Of a stretch of 40,962 nucleotides of DNA, positions 29,619-37,254 are shown one piece after another. The notes under the pieces were generated by a model. The model saw only the letters and a program-made list of their open reading frames with translations. It did not search any database and was not told the origin of the DNA. A program made the translations under genes and the position numbers. Origin of the DNA: an uncultured Lachnospiraceae bacterium. Its GTDB lineage: Bacteria > Bacillota > Clostridia > Lachnospirales > Lachnospiraceae. Location of the stretch: assembly GCA_902775485.1 (NCBI GenBank), contig CACYMJ010000016.1, positions 1 through 40,962 of the forward strand, in the 5' to 3' direction. The stretch's first letter is position 1, and the number at the start of each line of letters is the position of its first letter.

Positions 29619-29640
29619 AAACCCTCCATTTACATGCAGT

Positions 29641-30357
29641 TCATACACTGCCTGTACATTCGTGAATAAATCTTTCCAGATCTTCTTTTGTCGTGACCTT
29701 ATAATTGCTCTCGTCGCCGGGTATCATGGCAACCTTCAAGCCTGCAAGTACCGCAGGTTCGGTAGAACCGTTTATCTTCAATATCTCATCCGGCGCAAGT
29801 CTCTCACATGCCTTCAGATATGTACCAAGCCTGTACAGCTCCGGCGCCTGTCCCGCATAGATAACGCTCCTGTCAAGAAGTGCATCTATACTCTTCCCGT
29901 CCAGACTCTGATACACGGTATCCTTCATCGGTATCGCAGGCATGACACCGTCATATCCTTCGATCGCATCAAGACATCTGTCGAGAAAATCCGCCTTCAG
30001 GTTCGGTCTTGCCGCATCATGTATGATCACGACAGGATCTTCTGCCTGTGACGGTCTTGTATATGCATCGATATCACGAAGGCCGTTTAAGATCGACAGC
30101 TGTCTTGTATTTCCGGGTGTAGAAAAACCTTTTATGGCACCTTCATCTATCCCGCATCTTCTGCACTCATTTATAATGTCTTCCCGATGGTCCGGCGCGG
30201 CAACTATCCATATCCCGTCAACCTTCGGATGATCGGCAAACATTTCCAGGCAGTATGTTATTATCATCCTGCCGCCTGCATTTATATATTGTTTGGGAAT
30301 ATTTCCTCCGACACGGGCTCCGATGCCTCCGGAAAGAACAAGTGCGATCGTCATCAC
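29641..30357 (-). CDS. IspD/TarI-family cytidylyltransferase
   Basis: A 238-residue sugar-alcohol or isoprenoid cytidylyltransferase. It has the IspD nucleotide-binding loop (LSGGIGARVGGNIPKQYI), VIIHDAARPNL, and the C-terminal PGDESNYKVTTKEDLERF that resembles the IspD/TarI ending. The usual AAG of the loop is SGG. IspD proper makes CDP-methylerythritol; TarI makes CDP-ribitol. Here it overlaps the Rpe-like gene by 4 bases (ATGA) and lies in a neu operon, so it more likely activates a sugar or sugar alcohol phosphate for surface glycans. A housekeeping IspD elsewhere cannot be excluded or confirmed from this window. Confidence 0.8.
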   Translation of the reverse strand: MMTIALVLSGGIGARVGGNIPKQYINAGGRMIITYCLEMFADHPKVDGIWIVAAPDHREDIINECRRCGIDEGAIKGFSTPGNTRQLSILNGLRDIDAYTRPSQAEDPVVIIHDAARPNLKADFLDRCLDAIEGYDGVMPAIPMKDTVYQSLDGKSIDALLDRSVIYAGQAPELYRLGTYLKACERLAPDEILKINGSTEPAVLAGLKVAMIPGDESNYKVTTKEDLERFIHECTGSV

Positions 30358-31016
30358 TGCGCCAGCTTTCTTATGTCCGTTATGGCCTCGGCATATGATT
30401 TTTTCTTTCCGAACAGAAGTGTGGTACCGAGAACAAATCCCTTGACGCCCTTTGGTGCAAACTCCGTTATCTTATCGGCGGAACATGCTCCGTCCCAGTA
30501 CGCATCAAATCCCATCTCTTTCTGAAGTGGAAGGAGCTTGTCATATTTCTTGGACACATACGGAAGATACATCTGGCCGGCATTTCCCGGATTTACGGAC
30601 ATGACCAGAACTTTTTTAACTATCTGAAGCATCTCAACTACAGTCTCCACGCTTGTTCCCGGATTGATCGCTATTCCCGGGACCATCCCTGCATTAATGA
30701 CCTTTTGAAGTGTTGTTGAAGGATGATACTCCGCTTCGGGATGGATATAAACCGTATCACCCGGGCGAAGTCTTTCAAGAAAGAAATGAATGTTGTTGTT
30801 CGGATGCTCAAGCATCAGATGAACATCTAGAGGTTTTTCGGTTGCAGACGCTATATAGGCCATATCGTTAAGTGACATTGCAAAGTTCGGAACATAACGT
30901 CCGTCCATAATATCGATATGGAACGAGTCAATGCCCGCTGCCTCAAGATCCCTTACTTCCTTTTCAAGATTTCCGAAATTGGCGCACATCATCGATGCGC
31001 ATAATTCAATGTGCAT
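30354..31016 (-). CDS. Ribulose-phosphate 3-epimerase-like protein
   Basis: A 220-residue TIM-barrel epimerase. It has the RPE metal ligands: His and Asp in SFHIDIMDGRYVPN, His in LDVHLM and Asp in the later YWDGACSAD. The phosphate loop VNPGNAGQM stands where VNPGFGGQ is usual, and the VDGG of ordinary RPE is WDGA. It is thus divergent from the housekeeping enzyme but looks catalytically competent. The frame extends to a TTG at 31028, which lies within the GGGAGG box; the ATG at 31014-31016 is used here. Its pairing with an IspD/TarI-like gene suggests a ketopentose or related sugar phosphate feeding a CDP-sugar pathway. Confidence 0.8.
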   Translation of the reverse strand: MHIELCASMMCANFGNLEKEVRDLEAAGIDSFHIDIMDGRYVPNFAMSLNDMAYIASATEKPLDVHLMLEHPNNNIHFFLERLRPGDTVYIHPEAEYHPSTTLQKVINAGMVPGIAINPGTSVETVVEMLQIVKKVLVMSVNPGNAGQMYLPYVSKKYDKLLPLQKEMGFDAYWDGACSADKITEFAPKGVKGFVLGTTLLFGKKKSYAEAITDIRKLAQ

Positions 31017-31031
31017 ATTTCCTCCCAAATC

Positions 31032-32267
31032 TCAGATCGTATCATCCGAAAACAGTATCATATCGGTCACTTCACGGATGACACCTTCTCCGCCCTTTGT
31101 CTTTGTGACATACTTTGCGGCTTCCCTTGCCTTCGCACATGCATCCGCCGGTGCGCACCCGAGACCGACCGCTGCGATAGCCTCGACGTCTGCAAGATCA
31201 TCGCCTATATAAACGACTTCCTCGGGTCTTACCTTGTATGTGGCACACAGTCTGTTGATAGTGGACAGTTTATCCACGCATCCCTGTGCAAGAACATCTA
31301 TCTTAAGTTTTTCACATCGTCTCTTGTTAAGGGCTACGTCCTCACCCGTTATCATCCCGGTTATGATCCCGTTTTCCCGAAGGAGCCTGAACGCTACTCC
31401 GTCACGGGTATTAAACTTCTTCAGTTCATCGCCCTTTTCGGAATAATACATGCCTGCATCGGTAAGGCAGCCGTCGCAGTCGGTAAGGAACATTTTGTAC
31501 CTGCAGCCTTTGCGGACTGAGGATTCCCTGTCAGCATCGGACGCGGGGGCTTTTTTTGCCTCTTCATTCTCTTCGGATGCTTTTTCGCGTTTGACCATCA
31601 GCGCTTCCGTTACCGTCCAGTCTGATGGCTCATCGATCTCATAATAAGTGTCTTCGCTCATCAGCGATATCCTGATATTCCCTGACAGACGGCATCCGCT
31701 TGCAAGAAGATCCCTTCGCGATGTAATGTAAAAAGCTCCGTTTTCAACATAGTATTCTTCAAAATCCTGGCGTCTGGGTCTTTTGTTTATGTCATAATTG
31801 ACCGCTGCGGCATTTCCGTCATTATCGATACCCCATATGAACCGCTTCTGAGGCACAACTGACAGAACACTGTCTGTTCCGGGTGCTGAAAATGCGTTAA
31901 AACCGTTGTCAAGGTCCGCGCCCGTAAGCATGGGAGACGTTGCCTGAACAAGTACGATATTGTCAAACCTGTGGCTCTTTGCGAATTCGATCATAGCCGA
32001 TTCGGTTGAAGCCGTATCCGTTGCGGACTCTTCCGATCTGTCAACAACATTTACCTTTTTGAACCTGACAGGATCCTCGTTACAGAACCGTTCCACACAG
32101 TGTCTGATATCTTTGCTGTCCGTCGCAACATAAACCTTATCAATGGCACGGCAGTCGCATGCAGCCGCCACCGTCCAGTAAACAAGCGGTTTCCCGTGCA
32201 GCTCTTTGATGTTTTTCAGAGGAATGGACTTGCTTCCGCCTCTGACCGGAATAAACGCAACGTTCAT
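31032..32267 (-). CDS. CMP-nonulosonate synthetase fused to a KdsC-type HAD phosphatase
   Basis: A 411-residue two-domain enzyme. Residues 1-225 are a NeuA-type cytidylyltransferase (IPVRGGSKSIPLKNI 6-20, VLVQATSPM, ENGAFYITSR), which makes CMP-sialic acid or a relative. Residues about 257-410 are a HAD-IIIC phosphatase like KdsC (DCDGCLTD with nucleophile Asp263, MITGEDVALNKRR, IGDDLAD, GGEGVIRE). A linker rich in charged residues joins them. The phosphatase points to a nonulosonate 9-phosphate precursor. The frame extends to 32486, but the ATG at 32265-32267, behind AGGAAAAG at the end of neuB, is the start. It likely acts directly after NeuB in the same operon. Confidence 0.88.
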   Translation of the reverse strand: MNVAFIPVRGGSKSIPLKNIKELHGKPLVYWTVAAACDCRAIDKVYVATDSKDIRHCVERFCNEDPVRFKKVNVVDRSEESATDTASTESAMIEFAKSHRFDNIVLVQATSPMLTGADLDNGFNAFSAPGTDSVLSVVPQKRFIWGIDNDGNAAAVNYDINKRPRRQDFEEYYVENGAFYITSRRDLLASGCRLSGNIRISLMSEDTYYEIDEPSDWTVTEALMVKREKASEENEEAKKAPASDADRESSVRKGCRYKMFLTDCDGCLTDAGMYYSEKGDELKKFNTRDGVAFRLLRENGIITGMITGEDVALNKRRCEKLKIDVLAQGCVDKLSTINRLCATYKVRPEEVVYIGDDLADVEAIAAVGLGCAPADACAKAREAAKYVTKTKGGEGVIREVTDMILFSDDTI

Positions 32268-32268
32268 T

Positions 32269-33141
32269 TTATCTTTTCCTGTATTTAAGTTTATCTCTCT
32301 GAACCTTTTCGATCGGGAGTATCTCTTCGGTCTTGTATGTAAGAGCTTCCTTTGTCGATTCGAGGTTTCTCTTAAGCCTTCTGATACCGTCCGGCTCAAG
32401 GGAGGCCGCATGATCGGTTCCCTTAAATGTACGGTCGAGCGTGTAATGTCTCTCGAACACGGTCGCTCCGAGCGTGTATGCAGCAACGTCTATCGCAATA
32501 CCGAGGTGATGACCGGAAAATCCGATAGCCTTTACCCTGTCTTCATATGCTTCTCTCATCCTTGTGATCTCAAGAAGACATACATCCTTAAACGGCACGG
32601 GATATCCCGATGTACAGTTAAATAAAACCAGATCCTTTGCCCTGTCGTGATCTTCGAAAAACTTAACTATCTGCTCTTCTTCATCATGAGTCGTCATTCC
32701 GAAGGATAACTGTATCTCACCGTCATAGTTATCGCATATATATCCGAGCATGTCGTAGTTGGTATTGCACGCGCTCGGGATCTTGATGAACTTCGGAGCT
32801 ATGGATACGATCTCCTTCGCACTCGTCATATCCCACACGGATGTGGAATACGTTATTCCCGATTCCTCACACCACTTCTTCAGCTGTTTATGCTGGTCAA
32901 GGTCGAATTCCAGAAACTCCCTGTGGGCTCCGTACGTATCCCCGTACGAGTTGTAAGGAACGGGGTGCGGCGCATTGTACTGCTCCTCGGTTAAGAGCTC
33001 TTTCGGACACCTTTTCTGGAACTTGATAGCATCCGCTTTGCAGAACATTGCGGCCGTTACGATAAGCTCATGGGCGATGTCCATACTGCCCATGTGATTG
33101 CATCCGGCCTCGGCTATAACATAAGGTTCTTTGTAGGTCAT
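32269..33141 (-). CDS. neuB: NeuB-family nonulosonate synthase without SAF domain
   Basis: A 290-residue TIM-barrel synthase that condenses phosphoenolpyruvate with a six-carbon aldose (or its phosphate) to give a nonulosonic acid. NeuB hallmarks are visible: IAEAGCNHMGSMDIA, DAIKFQKR, FIKIPSACNTNYDML, FSGHHLGIAIDVAAYTLGATVFERHYTLDRTFKGTDHAASLEPD. Standard NeuB, LegI and PseI proteins run to 335-350 residues with a C-terminal SAF (antifreeze-like) domain; this one ends at KYRKR just where that domain should begin. It heads the operon and its stop nearly abuts the next start. The exact sugar (sialic, legionaminic, Kdn or other) cannot be read from the sequence; the fused phosphatase suggests a 9-phosphate product. 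Confidence 0.88.
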   Translation of the reverse strand: MTYKEPYVIAEAGCNHMGSMDIAHELIVTAAMFCKADAIKFQKRCPKELLTEEQYNAPHPVPYNSYGDTYGAHREFLEFDLDQHKQLKKWCEESGITYSTSVWDMTSAKEIVSIAPKFIKIPSACNTNYDMLGYICDNYDGEIQLSFGMTTHDEEEQIVKFFEDHDRAKDLVLFNCTSGYPVPFKDVCLLEITRMREAYEDRVKAIGFSGHHLGIAIDVAAYTLGATVFERHYTLDRTFKGTDHAASLEPDGIRRLKRNLESTKEALTYKTEEILPIEKVQRDKLKYRKR

Positions 33142-33177
33142 GACATATACCTCTTTTCTGTTTTCAAAAACACTGAT

Positions 33178-33206
33178 ATTTTACCATATTTGAGCCGATT
33201 ATTGAA
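33178..33206 (-). promoter_or_regulatory. Candidate promoter of the neuB operon
   Basis: TTCAAT (33201-33206), 17 bases, TAAAAT (33178-33183) preceded by a TG. It lies about 40 bases before the neuB start. The -35 is weak. It follows the terminator of the coiled-coil gene. Confidence 0.5.
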
Positions 33207-33220
33207 CTTTTTTGTACAAA

Positions 33221-33253
33221 ACAAAAGAGCCGTTCTTCACTCGAAGACGGCTC
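33221..33253 (-). terminator. Terminator after the coiled-coil protein gene
   Basis: On the minus strand GAGCCG (33248-33253) pairs with CGGCTC (33227-33232), with further imperfect pairing inside, followed by TTTTGTTTTGT. Confidence 0.7.
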
Positions 33254-33290
33254 AATGTATACACGGGTGTCCAACAGTTACGATTGCCGG

Positions 33291-33773
33291 TTATGCCGGC
33301 ATATTTATGTGTTCCTTGATCTTACCGACCTGCTCTTCCAGATAGTTCACACGGACGTACATCATCTCGTTTTTTTCCGTGATCTTTAGAGCCTCGTGAA
33401 GATTCCTGTCAAGATCCTGATGTCCTTCAGCCACACGCCTGATACTGGGCCAAATGTGGTTCTCCAGCGTCATCGCTATGTCCGTTGTCCTTGCCTCCAC
33501 GCGATCAAGGCGCACTTTGATATCAGAGATGTCGCTCTTCATGACATCCATGTCATTATTCATTTTATCCACCCGATCAGATAGTTTATCCACCCGGTCA
33601 GATAGTTTATCTACCCGATCAGATAGTTTATCTACCCGGTCAGATATTTCATCTATCCGGTCAGATAAACTGTCTACTTTATCCGTAACCTTCTCGATCA
33701 GTTTGATTATTTTCTTTGAATCCTTCATGTCATCCGTTCCTCCCTGTTGCCCGCTGATACTGTTCGTTGTCAT
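33291..33773 (-). CDS. Coiled-coil protein with heptad repeats
   Basis: A 160-residue protein, no signal peptide. Residues about 25-90 are a run of heptads, with four nearly identical SDRVDKL units in a row, so a long parallel coiled coil is expected. The N-terminal segment MTTNSISGQQGGTDD is flexible. The last part (HIWPSIRRVAEGHQDLDRNLHEALKITEKNEMMYVRVNYLEEQVGKIKEH) is also helical. Function unknown; similar coiled coils are seen in many Clostridia as phage-tail-like or scaffolding proteins. Start ATG is 6 bases after AGGAGG. Lies immediately before the neuB operon and ends in its own terminator. Confidence 0.75.
   Translation of the reverse strand: MTTNSISGQQGGTDDMKDSKKIIKLIEKVTDKVDSLSDRIDEISDRVDKLSDRVDKLSDRVDKLSDRVDKMNNDMDVMKSDISDIKVRLDRVEARTTDIAMTLENHIWPSIRRVAEGHQDLDRNLHEALKITEKNEMMYVRVNYLEEQVGKIKEHINMPA
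33564..33668. repeat. 21-bp tandem repeat coding for heptads
   Basis: Five consecutive 21-base units (first four nearly identical, unit core TTTATC(C/T)ACCCG(A/G)TCAGATA). Units 1 and 3 carry GATC and units 2 and 4 carry GGTC at the same place, giving a 42-base higher-order pattern. The repeat keeps reading frame: each unit is one heptad of the coiled coil. Confidence 0.9.
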
Positions 33774-33798
33774 ATAACTCCTCCTTTTTTGATAGGTT

Positions 33799-33844
33799 TA
33801 AGCAGGAGTTTCAATAAGATCAATACGTATCCGAATCCTGCTTA
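33799..33844. repeat. Inverted repeat in the gap upstream of the coiled-coil gene
   Basis: TAAGCAGGA (33799-33807) and TCCTGCTTA (33836-33844), perfect 9-base arms with 28 bases between. It may be an RNA hairpin or operator in the leader of the minus-strand gene at 33773. Confidence 0.5.
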
Positions 33845-34033
33845 TGGTTAATGGATAAAATTGATAAGCATAGATTCTTGGATCGTTACAGAAGTGATTT
33901 ACATGTGTTTGTGATATGCAAATGGCAAAACAAGCCTGGAATTTACGCTTGAGAATACTATATCAGAGCATCTGTATAAACACAATCGCAAGATATGGTA
34001 TAAAATACCTGTTCGACACAAAAGTATTAAAAG

Positions 34034-34095
34034 ATAATTGTCATATTCGGGACAATTATTGTACTTTAAACCTACATCAGAATACATGTTATAAT
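34034..34095 (+). promoter_or_regulatory. Promoter region of the methyltransferase gene
   Basis: The 364-base gap 33774-34137 has no gene. It contains an extended -10 box (TG-T-TATAAT, 34087-34095) with only weak -35 matches. Upstream is a perfect inverted repeat (ATAATTGTC 34034-34042, GACAATTAT 34051-34059, 8-base loop) and the 13-mer TTATTGTACTTTA (34056-34068), which recurs at 37090-37102. The inverted repeat lies where an operator would be expected. Confidence 0.55.
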
Positions 34096-34137
34096 TATTC
34101 CGGTAGCGGTGAATATACACGCTTAAGGGAGGAGTTT

Positions 34138-35394
34138 ATGGCATTATTAAGCGACAGATACAAAAATGATGGGATCGCAACGATTGATCTTTCGGATATT
34201 CAGCGAAAATACATAGATATCTTCAGGAAGAAATGCAAGACCGGAGAATATAAATTCCGAAAATGCGAATGTGAATGCGGTAATGGAGATTTCGAAGTAA
34301 TTGCCGAGAAGGACCGGTACGGTCTTCCCGTTACCACCGTGATCTGCAGAAACTGCGGTCTCATAATGACAAATCCCTGTCTTGATGATGCGAGCAACTC
34401 TGCTTTCTATGATAACGAATACCATTACATCTATCGCGCGGAAGAGAATCCTTCGGAAGAGAAGTTTTTCGGAAGGAAATCAGATGCCGTGAATTTCATT
34501 ATTCCTTTCATACAAAACCATGGTGGTCCGAAATGCGGAACAGTTCTGGAGATTGGTTGTGCTGATGGCGGAAATGTGGCTGCATTTGCAGAATGCGGAT
34601 ATACCGCATCCGGAATAGACCTGTCTCATAAATACGTTGAATATGGCAAAGGAAAGGGACTGGATCTTTATTGTAACGATTCATCGTCGTTTGCCGAAAA
34701 CAACCGTAAGTATGACCTGATAGTGATCAATCACGTTCTGGAACATTTTACGGATTTGGAAAAAGAATTAAGCACCATCAAGTCCCTTATGGCCCCGGAG
34801 GGCTATCTCTTTGTCGGTGTTCCGGGAGTAAAGGATCTGACTTTTGGTGCTTACAACGGCGATTTTCTTCGTATGCTCCAAAACGCCCATATATTTAATT
34901 TTACCAAAAACAGTCTTTGTACTGTCATGAACAGATACGGTTTTTCCTGTAACTTCTGTACCGAGCGGATCCGGGGATTGTTTAAAATAGACAGTTCTTC
35001 TCCTTCATTCAAAAACGAATACGAAGATACGATGAGATACTTAAAAAAAGTGGAAGTTGCAGCCGGAGACATACTGGCTCTTATAATAGCCAGAGCAACT
35101 GACAAGCTAGCCTCATATAACCCGGGCGAAGTCATTTTGTACGGAACTACCGCAGAACTGAGTGCATTAACACAGCTCATATCCGATCTTTCACCTATAA
35201 GAGGCTTCTTTTATAGCGAAAAAAAGAAGCCTGAAGATATTATCACTTATATCAAGTCCCTGATTCCGTCACAACTGCCAAAATGCCTGATGTTGATTGA
35301 TAACGGAAATGATTCCGAATTGAAAGAACAATTCACCCGCGAAGACTTGGCAGGCGGAATCGAAGTGTTTTCCATCTACAGTGAACTCACATAG
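34138..35394 (+). CDS. SAM-dependent methyltransferase with zinc-knuckle N-terminus
   Basis: A 418-residue class I methyltransferase. A Cys-rich segment (Cys43, Cys45, Cys47, Cys70, Cys73, in KCECECGNG...CRNCG) looks like a zinc knuckle, as in sugar C-methyltransferases of the TylC3/NovU type. The Rossmann domain has motif I LEIGCADGG (137-145), ID at 160-161 and NHVLEHF (198-204). The C-terminal part (VILYGTTAELSALTQLI) is like the third domain of that family. It may methylate a sugar or glycan of the surface glycosylation system. The frame opens at 33916, but the ATG at 34138 follows GGGAGGAG and is the start. Its 3' end nearly meets that of a CgeB-like gene on the other strand. Confidence 0.8.
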   Translation: MALLSDRYKNDGIATIDLSDIQRKYIDIFRKKCKTGEYKFRKCECECGNGDFEVIAEKDRYGLPVTTVICRNCGLIMTNPCLDDASNSAFYDNEYHYIYRAEENPSEEKFFGRKSDAVNFIIPFIQNHGGPKCGTVLEIGCADGGNVAAFAECGYTASGIDLSHKYVEYGKGKGLDLYCNDSSSFAENNRKYDLIVINHVLEHFTDLEKELSTIKSLMAPEGYLFVGVPGVKDLTFGAYNGDFLRMLQNAHIFNFTKNSLCTVMNRYGFSCNFCTERIRGLFKIDSSSPSFKNEYEDTMRYLKKVEVAAGDILALIIARATDKLASYNPGEVILYGTTAELSALTQLISDLSPIRGFFYSEKKKPEDIITYIKSLIPSQLPKCLMLIDNGNDSELKEQFTREDLAGGIEVFSIYSELT

Positions 35395-35407
35395 ATGAAT
35401 TCATATA

Positions 35408-36577
35408 TCAAAATGCCAGCCCGGAAGTCTCAAATATCTTACAAAGTTGTGTATCATATGAAAACAGCACGGCTGCTTTATCATGACCGTTTGCAGCTAT
35501 CCGGCGGCGAATCTCCTCATGTTCTTTGTAAAAGATCGCTTTTTCCATTGCATCCTCCATGCTCTCATACATAACGACATCCTGACCGTCAACAAAATAT
35601 TCTGCGAGCTCGGGCTGATAATTGGACAGCAGGAATCCTCCTGCGCCAAGGATATCCATGGCGCGAAGCGGAATGCCTGATTGTAATATCTTTAGTGTTA
35701 TATTCAGATTTATTGCACTTGCCTTAAACACCTTAGTCATCTGGCCATAATAATCACATGAACCCATGTAATTCACATTCTGAAGAAAGTCACAATTTGT
35801 CCATGAATAAACATTGACCTTCATTCTTTTAGCAAGGAGATTAAGAAGAATCAGGCGGTCATTTTTGGTGATCTGTGCTGCGACCGCATATGCCAATGCT
35901 TCCTTAGGCAGTACAAACTGTGTGTCCGGCTGAAGTTCCCTGAAATGATCATTAACCCTTTTCATTAGCGATTCAGTGAGCATTTCATTCACAAACCAGT
36001 ATCCGAAGATTTTTGCCTGGGCTTCAACAACAGAATCAATATATCCTTTGCAATAATCATCCATGAGCTCTCTATAATGGCCGAACATAGAGTCATACAT
36101 CCTGCCAACAAACGAAACGTCAGATGTATAGAGCCTCTCTTCCTGTTTTGTAAGTTTTATTCTTTCAAGTCTTTCACAGTTAACCGCAAGTGGCATATGA
36201 TATACATTTGTATAGCCCATTCTGCGATAACCTTCAGTCTGAATACGGTCAAAAAGAAAGACATGATTACCGACCAGTCCTAAAGTCTTTTCTATATCCG
36301 GAACATCCAGAGGATTGTCATAACTCCATGAGATATATGGTATGCTATTCTTGTGACAGCAAACTGCCACAAGCGGGAAATAGTTTACCGAGAAAACAGC
36401 ATCATAAGAATCATCCTTCAAAAGCTTTGTAAACCGCCTCTCAAAGAACTCATCTTCATTTTTATTATTAAATTGATATGATACTGTTTTGTAACTGATC
36501 CCGTGCCTGGAAAATGACTCGGCAATATCATTGTACGTGAACGTTCCGGCCGCCCATTCAAATATTAGTAACTTCAT
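35408..36577 (-). CDS. CgeB-type glycosyltransferase (first paralogue)
   Basis: A 389-residue glycosyltransferase of the spore-protein-CgeB / DUF3880 type. The N-terminal half is a Rossmann-like domain (YDAVFSVNYFPLVAVCCHKNSIPYISWSYDNPL), the middle is helical, and the C-terminal half is a GT1-like domain with LKILQSGIPLRAMDILGAGGFLLSNYQPELAEYF. The C-terminal part matches the paralogue at 37255-38406 (SGIPLR, DILA/GAGGF, SNYQP). It starts by an ATGA overlap with the preceding 167-residue gene. Likely transfers a sugar onto flagellin or a glycan; no donor can be assigned from sequence. Confidence 0.8.
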   Translation of the reverse strand: MKLLIFEWAAGTFTYNDIAESFSRHGISYKTVSYQFNNKNEDEFFERRFTKLLKDDSYDAVFSVNYFPLVAVCCHKNSIPYISWSYDNPLDVPDIEKTLGLVGNHVFLFDRIQTEGYRRMGYTNVYHMPLAVNCERLERIKLTKQEERLYTSDVSFVGRMYDSMFGHYRELMDDYCKGYIDSVVEAQAKIFGYWFVNEMLTESLMKRVNDHFRELQPDTQFVLPKEALAYAVAAQITKNDRLILLNLLAKRMKVNVYSWTNCDFLQNVNYMGSCDYYGQMTKVFKASAINLNITLKILQSGIPLRAMDILGAGGFLLSNYQPELAEYFVDGQDVVMYESMEDAMEKAIFYKEHEEIRRRIAANGHDKAAVLFSYDTQLCKIFETSGLAF

Positions 36578-37077
36578 AGCATGGCTTCCTTACAAAAATT
36601 ATCCCACCATCGTTTTATATTAATAGCGTTTTCTTTACATTCCGGATCACCGGCAGATTTGCATGATACCGGTACAAATTCATCAATATTGGGGACTTCT
36701 GAAAACTCAGCTCTTACAGTATCTATATCATTACCACCCGGTATATATGTGAACATTGAAAGATTCTGTCGCGCTCTCAGATCACATCCGTAGTGATCCG
36801 GACTATGGAACAGAATATGAGCACATTTTGTATAAATATTGTTAAGTGATAACGAATCATTTCCCGTCCGGAGAATATGTCCCGCAAGATCGAACGTGAT
36901 AATGACATCCGGTCTTACATTTTCTATCTCGTGATATCGTAATCCGAGATCCGTTTCATCTCCCATGTCGATCACACTGCCCCCTGTCACGCTGACAAAA
37001 TCACCGGCCAGTCTCCTATGGTAATCGTATTCTTTTGTATTGATAAGATATGTAATTGTCAGTTCACTCTTATTCAT
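36574..37077 (-). CDS. Short glycosyltransferase-like protein
   Basis: An unrecognised 167-residue protein. The first two thirds look like the nucleotide-fold half of a CgeB-like glycosyltransferase (RPDVIITFDLAGHIL, CAHILFHSPDHYG), but there is no second domain, so it is shorter than a working enzyme of that class. It overlaps the CgeB-like gene by 4 bases and is translated first, so it may be a partner subunit, a separate small protein or a decayed remnant; the intact frame and overlap favour a maintained gene. Start ATG follows a weak AGGA box. Confidence 0.65.
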   Translation of the reverse strand: MNKSELTITYLINTKEYDYHRRLAGDFVSVTGGSVIDMGDETDLGLRYHEIENVRPDVIITFDLAGHILRTGNDSLSLNNIYTKCAHILFHSPDHYGCDLRARQNLSMFTYIPGGNDIDTVRAEFSEVPNIDEFVPVSCKSAGDPECKENAINIKRWWDNFCKEAML

Positions 37078-37112
37078 AATATCCTACCGTTATTGTACTT
37101 TATTGTACGATC

Positions 37113-37141
37113 ATTATATCGTAACTCTTTATTTGTGTCAC
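37113..37141 (-). promoter_or_regulatory. Promoter of the 167-residue and CgeB-like genes
   Basis: GTGACA (37136-37141), 17 bases, TATAAT (37113-37118) on the minus strand. Between the -10 and the gene start lie two copies of TATTGTAC (37091-37098 and 37101-37108) in direct repeat, 10 bases apart, which could be an operator. Confidence 0.75.
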
Positions 37142-37199
37142 TCATACTGAGAGCATGTATTTGCCGAAACGACAGTATTATATCTGCCATTTGATTCGA

Positions 37200-37228
37200 T
37201 TGACACTGTATATAGCGGATGATAGAAT
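37200..37228 (+). promoter_or_regulatory. Promoter of the second CgeB-like gene
   Basis: TTGACA (37200-37205), 17 bases, TAGAAT (37223-37228), 27 bases before the ATG at 37255. It is divergent from the promoter at 37113-37141. Confidence 0.8.
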
Positions 37229-37254
37229 CAATCATTATCAGGAAAGGCTTTTTT

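Noticed and set aside
32268-32486. N-terminal extension of the NeuA-type enzyme
   Set aside because: It overlaps the end of neuB and reads as a low-conservation stretch; NeuA proteins begin at the motif found right after the ATG at 32267.
33916-34137. Upstream extension of the methyltransferase frame
   Set aside because: The extension has no ribosome site, the sequence looks non-conserved, and a strong GGGAGGAG box lies before the ATG at 34138.
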